Assembly (NCBI GenBank): GCA_023436065.1
Contig: JAEZKU010000058.1
Coordinates: 1-17,920 of the forward strand
Length of the DNA: 17,920 nucleotides
Source of the DNA: Bacillota bacterium
GTDB lineage: Bacteria > Bacillota > Clostridia > Lachnospirales > Lachnospiraceae
Reading direction: 5' to 3'
In this document: piece by piece, positions 1 through 6,096 of the stretch
How the letters are laid out: each line of letters begins with the position of its first letter
Numbering within the stretch: the first letter of the stretch is position 1
Program-made: the position numbers and the translations under genes
Notes under the pieces: generated by a model
Seen by the model: the letters and a program-made list of their open reading frames with translations, nothing else
Database searches by the model: none
What the model was told of the DNA's origin: nothing

Positions 1-14
1 GTTATACTTGCCAT

Positions 15-90
15 ACGGAAATGCTCTCTTTCTTTTGTATTTTGGTTGTGGTGACTTAAATATAACACAAAAGAGCATTTCCGTTTTTAT
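15..90 (+). terminator. Terminator-like inverted repeat of an upstream gene
   Basis: Two perfect 13-base arms (15-27 ACGGAAATGCTCT and 72-84 AGAGCATTTCCGT) enclose a 44-base loop; a second short pairing (CTTTTGT 32-38 with ACAAAAG 67-73) can shorten that loop. A T-run (84-88) follows the right arm on the plus strand, as in an intrinsic terminator, and there is no T-run on the minus side. It most likely ends transcription of a plus-strand gene located before the window. The long loop is atypical, so a structured repeat is the alternative. Confidence 0.55.
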
Positions 91-157
91 TTATTTAGAT
101 TTGTAACACATGTATTGTAATCCTACAGAAGATAGCACTAAGGGATGGTAAGCAATA

Positions 158-186
158 TTGCTTTTTTATACCATTACTGATATAAT
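158..186 (+). promoter_or_regulatory. Sigma-A promoter of the LacI-family gene, with palindrome
   Basis: A consensus -10 TATAAT (181-186) lies 17 bases after TTGCTT (158-163). A perfect 14-base palindrome, AAGCAATATTGCTT (150-163), covers the -35. This is a natural place for a repressor to bind and suggests self-regulation by the gene just downstream. The palindrome has a TA centre rather than the CG centre typical of many LacI-family operators, so the binding protein is an inference. Confidence 0.6.
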
Positions 187-231
187 GCATTAAGATATGA
201 AAAGTAACTCATTTGCAGAGGAAGAATAGCA

Positions 232-1260
232 ATGGAAACAACAATCAAAGACATAGCTCGAATTTGTGGTGTTGCTGTAAGCACAGTATCCAGAGCCATC
301 AACAATCACCCCGACATCAATGAAGAGACTAAGAATCAGATTATGCAGGCCATTAAGGATTATAATTATATTCCAAATAACAGCGCCCGTAATCTGAAAC
401 GCTCAGAATCAAATACCATTGCGGTATTGATCAAGGGCATCAGCAATCCTTTCTTCAATAATATGTTGAAGGTGTTTGAGAATGAGATTCAGAAAAGGAA
501 GTATTCTTTCCTGCTGCATCGTGTAGAAGAACATCAGGACGAGATAGAACTCGCCTTGTTGCTGGAAAAGGAAAAGAGACTTAAGGGAATCGTATTTTTG
601 GGCGGCTATTTCTGCCATTCCGAGGATAAGCTGAATAAGCTGAAGGTTCCATTTATCCTGAGTACCGGTGGTATCGGTGAACAGATTAATAAGGAGTACT
701 ATTCCTTTGTGGCAGTGGATGATTTTCAAGAAAGCTATAAGATGACAGATTACCTGTGTAAACTTGGTCATAAGCGGATTGCTGTCATAGCTGCACCCCC
801 GGATGATATGAATATCGGAAAGCTTCGTCTTGACGGCTATCGTAAGGCGCTTCAGGATAACGGAATTTCCTTTGACCAGGGGCTTGTCTTCTATGGAAAG
901 GACTCAGGGACTGAGGCATTTTCAATGCAATACGGTTATGAGGTTACTAAGGAATTAATCAAAGCAGGCACTGATTGTACCGCTATCTATGCGGTCTCTG
1001 ACAGCATGGCTGTGGGAACCTGCAAAGCGATTTTTGAGATGGGCAAAGGAGTACCCGAGGATTATTCTGTTGCGGGATATGACGGTATGGATATTTCCTT
1101 TTACTATCATCCCTCTATCACGACGATACGCCAACCAGTAGAGGAGATGGCAGAAGAGACGATAAGAATACTTTTTGAACTGATTGACGGCAGGATCAAG
1201 CAGGAGAGTAAAACCTTTGAGGCTGAGCTGGTCATCGGACAATCAACAAAACATAGATAA
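232..1260 (+). CDS. LacI-family transcriptional regulator
   Basis: A 342-residue DNA-binding regulator of normal length for the LacI/GalR family. The N-terminal helix-turn-helix and hinge helix are clear (residues 4-60: TIKDIARICGVAVSTVSRAI, later IPNNSARNLK). The rest is a periplasmic-binding-protein-like effector domain with the usual landmarks NPFF near residue 72, LGHKRIAVI near 180, AVSDSMAVG near 260 and the SVAGYDGMDIS motif near 290. Start ATG 232 is supported by GAGGAAG (218-224) seven bases upstream. Such proteins usually repress sugar-use genes and release DNA on binding a sugar or sugar phosphate. No sugar transporter or hydrolase sits next to it here, so the ligand and regulon cannot be read from this window. 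A palindrome in its promoter suggests autoregulation. Confidence 0.93.
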   Translation: METTIKDIARICGVAVSTVSRAINNHPDINEETKNQIMQAIKDYNYIPNNSARNLKRSESNTIAVLIKGISNPFFNNMLKVFENEIQKRKYSFLLHRVEEHQDEIELALLLEKEKRLKGIVFLGGYFCHSEDKLNKLKVPFILSTGGIGEQINKEYYSFVAVDDFQESYKMTDYLCKLGHKRIAVIAAPPDDMNIGKLRLDGYRKALQDNGISFDQGLVFYGKDSGTEAFSMQYGYEVTKELIKAGTDCTAIYAVSDSMAVGTCKAIFEMGKGVPEDYSVAGYDGMDISFYYHPSITTIRQPVEEMAEETIRILFELIDGRIKQESKTFEAELVIGQSTKHR

Positions 1261-1264
1261 GATG

Positions 1265-1330
1265 ATGAGGGGCACCTACATAATCCAGTACTCGCACGAA
1301 AGCGATACCGGATATTACAGTGCCCCTCAT
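1265..1330 (+). repeat. 66-base hairpin after the LacI-family gene
   Basis: Outer arms ATGAGGGGCAC (1265-1275) and GTGCCCCTCAT (1320-1330) are perfect 11-base complements. Inside them the pairing resumes: TAATCC (1281-1286) with GGATATTA (1310-1317, two bases bulged), then GTA and TCGC (1288-1295) with GCGATAC (1302-1308), closing on a six-base ACGAAA loop. That gives roughly 24 pairs. It starts a few bases after the stop codon at 1258-1260. There is no T-run after it on either strand, so a 3'-UTR stem or REP-like repeat fits better than a classical terminator, although it may still stabilise or end the message. Confidence 0.6.
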
Positions 1331-1405
1331 TGTATCCATGAATTGCTTATATTAATTTTAATAGATTTTTAATTTGGAAAAAGAAAAATTATATTGTATG
1401 ATAGG

Positions 1406-1524
1406 ATTAAAGTTTCAAAAGCACCTACGGTGCTTTCCAACTATAATAGATTGCACTACAAGCCAGCTTGTAATGACAATCTATTGTAGTTGGAAAAGTG
1501 CGAAGCATCTTTTGACACTTTGAT
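1406..1524. repeat. 119-base imperfect inverted repeat, MITE-like candidate
   Basis: The sequence is close to its own reverse complement over its whole length. The outer arms AAAGTTTCAAAAG (1409-1421) and CTTTTGACACTTT (1509-1521) match at 12 of 13 positions. The central arms run from about CCAACTATAATAGATTG (1437-1453) to CAATCTATTGTAGTTGG (1477-1493). Each flank also forms its own small hairpin: AAAGCACC-TAC-GGTGCTTT (1418-1436) and an imperfect AAAAGTGC/GCATCTTTT pair (1494-1513). It can thus fold as one long stem or as a three-armed cross. The hexamer ATAGGA stands on both sides (1401-1406 and 1529-1534), possibly a target duplication but short and not symmetrically placed. No protein is encoded. 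Confidence 0.55.
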
Positions 1525-1584
1525 CATAATAGGAGTCAACAAGGAAGTAATGGTGCTGTAGTATTTGGCAGATTGGAGACCGCA

Positions 1585-1977
1585 ATGAATAAATTTCGAG
1601 AATTTATGTATGGCAGATATGGATTTGATCAATTCTCCAGAGCTCTGGTGGTGGTATCACTACTGCTGTCTGTCTTTACCATATTCATTAAGGCAAGCTG
1701 GCTTACACTGCTTTTGTATATTCCGCTGATCTATGTATTCTATCGTATGATGTCCAAGGATATCCAGCGAAGAACGAAGGAGAATATGGCATATTGCAGG
1801 ATGGCAAACAGTGTGAAGAAGAGACTGACTAACCTTAAGTTATCCTTAGTAGGTACGAAGACACATGCGTACTATAAATGCTCAAAATGTAAACAGACGA
1901 TACGGGTTCCGCGTGGAAAAGGGAAGATCTGTATCACCTGCCCGAGGTGTAAGGCAGAATTTATCAAAAGAACATAA
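1585..1977 (+). CDS. Small membrane protein with C-terminal zinc ribbon
   Basis: A 130-residue hypothetical protein. Two hydrophobic segments (about residues 20-35 and 38-56) should cross the membrane as a hairpin. They are followed by a basic stretch (RR, KK, KKR, residues 61-80) and a four-cysteine zinc ribbon at the C-terminus: C99-x2-C102 and C119-x2-C122, with an extra C116. I chose ATG 1585 because GGAG (1575-1578) sits six bases before it; a longer reading from TTG 1573 would place this ribosome site inside the gene. Proteins of this shape are common in Clostridia but have no assigned function that I know of. It stands alone, between the inverted repeats and its own terminator. A role in binding nucleic acid or a partner protein at the membrane would be a guess. 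Confidence 0.8.
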   Translation: MNKFREFMYGRYGFDQFSRALVVVSLLLSVFTIFIKASWLTLLLYIPLIYVFYRMMSKDIQRRTKENMAYCRMANSVKKRLTNLKLSLVGTKTHAYYKCSKCKQTIRVPRGKGKICITCPRCKAEFIKRT

Positions 1978-1984
1978 TGAAGCA

Positions 1985-2017
1985 AAAGCCGCTTGACAAT
2001 AAGCGGTTTTCTTTTTA
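1985..2017 (+). terminator. Intrinsic terminator of the zinc-ribbon gene
   Basis: A ten-pair stem (AAAGCCGCTT-type left arm 1985-1994, right arm AAGCGGTTTT 2001-2010, one G-U pair) closes a six-base loop and is followed by CTTTTTATT. It begins eight bases after the stop codon, which makes the zinc-ribbon gene a single transcription unit on its 3' side. Confidence 0.85.
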
Positions 2018-2022
2018 TTATG

Positions 2023-2054
2023 AAATTGAACAATGTTCAATTTTAAATTGGTAT
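2023..2054 (+). promoter_or_regulatory. Palindromic operator candidate upstream of the TetR-family gene
   Basis: Perfect nine-base arms AAATTGAAC (2023-2031) and GTTCAATTT (2035-2043) flank AAT. Size and symmetry match TetR-family operators. The left arm contains TTGAAC (2026-2031), a fair -35; 17 bases later TGGTAT (2049-2054) is a poor -10, so the promoter is less certain than the operator. The location, about 60 bases before the TetR start, points to autoregulation. Confidence 0.6.
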
Positions 2055-2104
2055 CAAACTGCAATTAAGGTTATCTAGCGCACTTGCAGGTGAAGGGAAA
2101 AGAT

Positions 2105-2686
2105 ATGAAATCAGAAAGAACAAAGGAAAATATAATCAGACAGACAATTGGCCTGATCCAGGAAGCGAACGGAGAGATTAAGGATATTACGATCAGAAAA
2201 ATTGCTGAACGGGCAGGAATCGGAGTAGGCTTAGTCAATCACTATTTTTCATCAAAGGATGCTCTGATTGAAGTATGTGTGCAGGCAATCATCAGCGAGG
2301 TCATTCATTCGTTTCGTCCGGAAGGATACGAAAGTAATGATCCGGTTGTAATCACAAAATGTGCTGCAAAGCAGGTAATGGATTTTCTGATGGACAATAA
2401 GCAAATCTCAAAGGTTTCAATACTAAGTGATTTAGAAAGGCCTGCGGCGAAGGATAATACAATGAAATCCGTTTATGGCTTCGGCAATTGCCTGGCGCAG
2501 GGAGAACTGACTAAGGAGCATTTGATCAATTCCTTTATCCTGACCACGGTCCTGCAGGGAGCTTTTCTGCGAAAGGATATCTTAAAGGAAAGCCTGGGTA
2601 TTGATTTTAATGATAAATCAGAACGAGATAACTTGATAGACTATATCATAGAAAGGTTTGGTGGTAAGGATGTACTTAATTATTAA
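2105..2686 (+). CDS. TetR/AcrR-family transcriptional regulator
   Basis: A 193-residue protein with a TetR-type N-terminal DNA-binding domain: an all-helical start, then the helix-turn-helix (about residues 26-48: DITIRKIAERAGIGVGLVNH) and the family hallmark HYFSSKDALIE. The C-terminal part is a helical ligand-binding and dimer domain, not conserved enough to name a ligand. I take ATG 2105 as start, with AGGTGA/GAAGGG (2089-2097) upstream; a TTG at 2084 would include that site in the gene. The 3' end overlaps the next gene by 17 bases, so the flavoprotein is probably co-transcribed and translationally coupled, and is the likeliest target of this repressor along with its own promoter. Confidence 0.9.
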   Translation: MKSERTKENIIRQTIGLIQEANGEIKDITIRKIAERAGIGVGLVNHYFSSKDALIEVCVQAIISEVIHSFRPEGYESNDPVVITKCAAKQVMDFLMDNKQISKVSILSDLERPAAKDNTMKSVYGFGNCLAQGELTKEHLINSFILTTVLQGAFLRKDILKESLGIDFNDKSERDNLIDYIIERFGGKDVLNY

Positions 2687-3464
2687 TGGATGCCCCCGCA
2701 AGGGAAATACCTGGAAGTTGGTTGAGGTGGCGAAGGAAGTTATTCAGAAGGAGAAGCCTGCCACTGTTTTCGAGGAAATAAACTTAGTTGAGGAGAAGCT
2801 GCCATTTTGCACCGGTTGCAGTAATTGCTTTCGTCTGGGACATGAAAAGTGTCCGCATAGCGTAAGTATGATGAAAATAATCAAGGCAATAGAGTCTGCA
2901 GAAGGGGTTATCATTGCTTCCACTACCTATTTCAGAAGAGAAACTTCGATTTTAAAGAACCTTTTTGACCATTTATGCTTTATGACACATCGTCCGCACT
3001 TTTTTACAAGCAAGGCTCTGGTTATTACAACCACGGGAGGGGTGGGCGGAAAGGCTGCCGCAAAAGGGATTGCATCCTTTCTGGAATCGATTGGCTTCAA
3101 TCGATGCTATCAGTTTAGTGTCGCAGCCTTAAGCTGGAATGCATACCAGGTCAGCAGTAAAACGAAATCAAAGCTAACCAGGGTCACCGAAAAATTTGTG
3201 AAGGACGTCAGGTCGGGGCAGCTACACAGCCCTTCCTATCTGCTTCTGATACCATATAATTTGTTCAGAGGTATGGCTCTTTCTTACCGGAAGGGAACGG
3301 AGTATGAGACACAGGACGGGATCTATTGGACGGAGGAGTGCCGTAGAAACGGGGTATATGACAGTGCTGTTAAGATACCCTTCTATAAAAAGCCGTTTGG
3401 ACAGCTTTTTTATCTGATCGGAAAATATGCAGGGGAAAAAATGATGGTCACCTATAGAAAATAA
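2670..3464 (+). CDS. Flavodoxin-fold NAD(P)H-dependent FMN reductase with Isf-like cysteine cluster
   Basis: A 264-residue flavoprotein of the NADPH-dependent FMN reductase/iron-sulfur flavoprotein superfamily. The first strand and phosphate loop for FMN are visible at residues 2-16 (LIINGCPRKGNTWK). A tight cluster C47-x2-C50-x2-C53-x7-C61 follows, matching the compact motif of iron-sulfur flavoproteins (Isf), which hold a 4Fe-4S cluster. Further landmarks are the STTYFRRETSILKNLFDH stretch near residue 90 and the glycine-rich TTTGGVGGKAA segment near 125. The C-terminal 70 residues (PYNLFRGMAL onward) go beyond the minimal fold and look basic and amphipathic. ATG 2670 is preferred over TTG 2658; GGTGG (2660-2664) precedes it. 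It overlaps the TetR gene and is probably regulated by it. The likely job is electron transfer or reduction of a quinone, aromatic or oxidant; the substrate is unknown. Confidence 0.82.
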   Translation: MYLIINGCPRKGNTWKLVEVAKEVIQKEKPATVFEEINLVEEKLPFCTGCSNCFRLGHEKCPHSVSMMKIIKAIESAEGVIIASTTYFRRETSILKNLFDHLCFMTHRPHFFTSKALVITTTGGVGGKAAAKGIASFLESIGFNRCYQFSVAALSWNAYQVSSKTKSKLTRVTEKFVKDVRSGQLHSPSYLLLIPYNLFRGMALSYRKGTEYETQDGIYWTEECRRNGVYDSAVKIPFYKKPFGQLFYLIGKYAGEKMMVTYRK

Positions 3465-3557
3465 TTGAATGCTATTTGGCTAATCACATATTGGTTAAGG
3501 TATTGCTTGAAGAAAGGATGGCATTTTTTAAGATTTCCTTAAAGAAAGCCGGATGTA

Positions 3558-3586
3558 TTGCATTATCAGGGGAAATGAGATAGTAT
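3558..3586 (+). promoter_or_regulatory. Probable promoter of the mltG-like gene
   Basis: TTGCAT (3558-3563) and TAGTAT (3581-3586) are 17 bases apart, followed by a leader of about 45 bases and AAGGAG (3623-3628) eight bases before the start codon. The -10 matches four of six consensus positions. I see no convincing terminator between the flavoprotein stop and this promoter. Confidence 0.4.
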
Positions 3587-3636
3587 AAATTTAACTGTGA
3601 AATAATTACTAATATAAGACATAAGGAGTAGAAAGC

Positions 3637-5040
3637 ATGAGATTACATAAAAAGGATAACGATACTGTTCACGGTATGAAACAGTTATTACGCACTATGA
3701 TTTCCCTGATGATTACAGTCTGTATGATTTTGGCCCCGAGCTCTGCAGTATTGGCAGCTGCACCGGACATACCGACAGCAGATAATACCGCGACGGAGCA
3801 GCCTGAGACTATAGTACAGCCCAAATATGGAATTATGACATCCAGAGTTACCGCAGGTTATACCTTTTATGATTTGAATGACCAGTCTGAAGACAACGCA
3901 GCAATCGAGGTTACCAAAAAGGGGCATGTCATGGTTCCGGTTGTTGAATTGGCCCAGTTGATGAACGGTGTCAGTTATCAGTACTTAAAAGCGAAGAAGA
4001 CGATGACTGTAACGAACACGCTAAACGGTAAGAAAATCGTATATACACTCGGAAAGAATTATCTGAATTATTACTCCTCAGCACGGGCTAAAGCTTCAAA
4101 GAAGAAAATCTCTGAGGCCGTATATGTATCCGAAAGAAGCGAAGCTTTCATGGTGCCTGCCGACTCTCTTAAATATATTATGGGGACTACCGCAGGCTTC
4201 GGATATTATGAGCCCTCTCAGATGCAGGAGAAGGGCTATGATACCTATACCTACGGCGGGTTATTTGTGTACAATACTACGCAGGCAATTACGGAACTTC
4301 CCTTGGCACCCAAGGTATACGGAATACCATCCACAGTGAAGATAATTATACCGGAAGGATACTCTGTGGCACAGATTTTTGATCTGCTGGTGAAGAAGGG
4401 TGTCTGTACTTCGACAGCAGGACTTTATAAAGCCATGGAGATTTATGATTATACTGTGAATTATCCGCTGATCAAGGAGCTTCCGGAAAATCCGAACCGC
4501 TGCTTTAAGCTGGAGGGTTACCTCTACCCGGATACCTATGAATTCAAGCTGCTAAGCAAGCCCGAGGATGCGATCGGTAAGTTCCTGCGCAACAGTAAGG
4601 TCAAGATTACCGAGGCTGACAAGCAAAGAGCAGCAGAACTGGGTTACAGCATCAATGAGATACTGACCATCGCCTCCATGATCGAGAAGGAAGCCGGTAA
4701 TAAAGCTATGATGCCGGATATTTCCTCTGTCATCCATAACAGGTTGAATATCAAAATGAAACTTCAACTTGATTGTACAATTAATTATGTTGAATGGTAT
4801 ATCAAGCCTTATATTACAGGAGATAAAAACCGTTACAACAGTTTCTACAATACTTATAAATGTCCGACATTGCCGGCAGGACCTATCTGCAATCCCGGAA
4901 GGTCTGCCATTAATGCAGCGCTGTATCCGTCAAATACGGATTATCTGTTTTTCTACAGCGACAAAGAGGGAGTATACCACTTCTCAAAGGATTATGTAAA
5001 ATATCCGGTTGAGGAGGATGCTGTGGATACAACAGAATAA
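3637..5040 (+). CDS. mltG: MltG/YceG-type endolytic murein transglycosylase with extra N-terminal domain
   Basis: A 467-residue cell-wall enzyme that should cut nascent peptidoglycan strands inside the chain and so limit glycan length. Residues about 15-41 form a signal peptide ending in VLAAA, suggesting export instead of the plain membrane anchor usual for MltG. Residues about 62-190 resemble the copper-amine-oxidase N-terminal (stalk) domain of Firmicutes wall proteins (MVPVVELAQLMNG and the repeated YLKAKKTMTV/GKKIVYTLG pattern). The MltG part starts near 230 with a LysM-like segment (IIIPEGYSVAQI) and continues with LEGYLYPDTYEF (292-303), IASMIEKEAG (345-354, carrying the catalytic glutamate motif E350-K-E352) and LPAGPICNPGRSAI (412-425). 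The catalytic family call is firm; the front domain is from pattern only. The start has AAGGAG eight bases upstream. Confidence 0.88.
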   Translation: MRLHKKDNDTVHGMKQLLRTMISLMITVCMILAPSSAVLAAAPDIPTADNTATEQPETIVQPKYGIMTSRVTAGYTFYDLNDQSEDNAAIEVTKKGHVMVPVVELAQLMNGVSYQYLKAKKTMTVTNTLNGKKIVYTLGKNYLNYYSSARAKASKKKISEAVYVSERSEAFMVPADSLKYIMGTTAGFGYYEPSQMQEKGYDTYTYGGLFVYNTTQAITELPLAPKVYGIPSTVKIIIPEGYSVAQIFDLLVKKGVCTSTAGLYKAMEIYDYTVNYPLIKELPENPNRCFKLEGYLYPDTYEFKLLSKPEDAIGKFLRNSKVKITEADKQRAAELGYSINEILTIASMIEKEAGNKAMMPDISSVIHNRLNIKMKLQLDCTINYVEWYIKPYITGDKNRYNSFYNTYKCPTLPAGPICNPGRSAINAALYPSNTDYLFFYSDKEGVYHFSKDYVKYPVEEDAVDTTE

Positions 5041-5255
5041 GGACTTATGAAGAATGATGCAACAGAGTAAAAGCAGATGATAGAATACGCAGACCGACTA
5101 AGCAAAGTATAGATAATTCCAAAAGACATAAGCTATATCATACAAGGATTTCACCGTCATAACTTTCAGATACAAAAACTTTCGAAATACAAGGGCTTAC
5201 AACAGTGATGTTTAAACTTGCACAGAGAATAGCAGATTTGAAAGGAGAGGTAGAG
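5041..5255 (+). other. Gene gap between the mltG-like gene and pirin
   Basis: This 215-base gap holds no convincing stem-loop terminator and no promoter with both boxes in good register. TATAGA and TATATC occur around 5110 and 5133 without a matching -35. The only clear signal is the ribosome site of the next gene at 5242-5250. Reading pirin from ATG 5205 would extend the gene into this gap but lacks a ribosome site. Confidence 0.5.
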
Positions 5256-6095
5256 ATGAGCGTACGTGAGATTAGTAAGGTAGTAACCGGTTCCAACCAG
5301 ACGGATGGTGCGGGAGTGAAGCTGGTGAGAGTTCTTGGCTATGCAAATGTATGGGACTTTGATCCTTTTCTTATGCTGGATGCCTTTGACTCTGAAAATC
5401 CTGAGGACTATATCAAAGGCTTTCCATGGCATCCCCATCGAGGCATTGAGACAATCACCTATCTGATTCACGGTGAGATTGAACACAGGGACAGTATGGG
5501 TAATCAGGGAGTCATCCGTGACGGTTGCTGCCAGTGGATGACAGCAGGTAAAGCAATCATGCATCAGGAGATGCCGAAGCCCTCAGATCATATGCTGGGT
5601 GTACAGGTTTGGCTCAACCTTCCGAAGAAGCATAAGATGACTTCCCCGCAGTACCGGGATCTGAAGGCCGATATGATACCAAGAGTGGAAGAAGAGGGAT
5701 GTCGGATCGGAATCATTGCCGGCAACTACAAGGACCATGCGGGGGCAACCGGTGGGGACTATGTGAAAGCAACCTTCCTGGATGTGGAGCTGACCGAAGC
5801 CTTCACCTGGGAATGGAGTACCAATCCTGAAGATACTGTATTCGTATATATAGTCTCCGGTGAAGGGTATTTCGGGGGAATAGAAAAGCAGATGCTTCCT
5901 GCCAGACGAGCTGTTCTTTTCAAGAAAGGAGAAGAACTGATCGTTACTGCCGGAAAGCACCCGCTTCGTATGCTCGTATTTGCTGCAAAGCCCCTTCATG
6001 AGCCTATCGCCTGGGGCGGACCAATCGTCATGAATACCAGTGACGAAATTGACCGGGCCTTTAAGGAAATCAGACAGGGGACTTTCGGAAGATAA
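5256..6095 (+). CDS. Pirin family protein (cupin)
   Basis: A 279-residue bicupin of normal pirin length. The metal-binding motif of the N-terminal cupin is complete: H59 and H61 in FPWHPHRGIETITYL, and H103 and E105 in QWMTAGKAIMHQE, the four ligands known for the iron in human pirin and in YhhW-type quercetinases. The C-terminal cupin (about residues 165-260) has no such set, as expected. Bacterial pirins include quercetin 2,3-dioxygenases and redox or metabolic regulators, so the substrate here is open. ATG 5256 was chosen over 5205 because AAAGGAGAGG (5241-5250) is well placed before it and the family usually begins close to this point. It converges on the ABC-F gene with a single base between stop codons. 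Confidence 0.92.
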   Translation: MSVREISKVVTGSNQTDGAGVKLVRVLGYANVWDFDPFLMLDAFDSENPEDYIKGFPWHPHRGIETITYLIHGEIEHRDSMGNQGVIRDGCCQWMTAGKAIMHQEMPKPSDHMLGVQVWLNLPKKHKMTSPQYRDLKADMIPRVEEEGCRIGIIAGNYKDHAGATGGDYVKATFLDVELTEAFTWEWSTNPEDTVFVYIVSGEGYFGGIEKQMLPARRAVLFKKGEELIVTAGKHPLRMLVFAAKPLHEPIAWGGPIVMNTSDEIDRAFKEIRQGTFGR

Positions 6096-6096
6096 G

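Larger units (their letters stand above)
1261..1584. other. Gene-free stretch with two large inverted repeats
   Basis: No coding region is supported between the LacI-family gene and the zinc-ribbon gene. The stretch holds a 66-base hairpin (1265-1330), an AT-rich segment (about 1334-1405) and a 119-base imperfect inverted repeat (1406-1524). A consensus -35 TTGACA occurs at 1512-1517 inside the right arm of the second repeat, but no matching -10 sits 16-18 bases later, so I do not call a promoter. Confidence 0.6.

Noticed and set aside
1512..1540. Consensus -35 TTGACA inside the large inverted repeat as a promoter of the zinc-ribbon gene
   Set aside because: No acceptable -10 lies 16-18 bases downstream; the nearest TATAAT-like word (CATAAT 1525-1530) is only seven bases away.
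3465..3636. Terminator between the flavoprotein and mltG-like genes
   Set aside because: Only a five-pair TTAAG/CTTAA stem is present and it is not followed by a T-run.
5205..5255. Longer pirin reading from ATG 5205
   Set aside because: No ribosome site before it, and a strong AAAGGAGAGG sits inside this extension in perfect position for ATG 5256, where the family normally begins.
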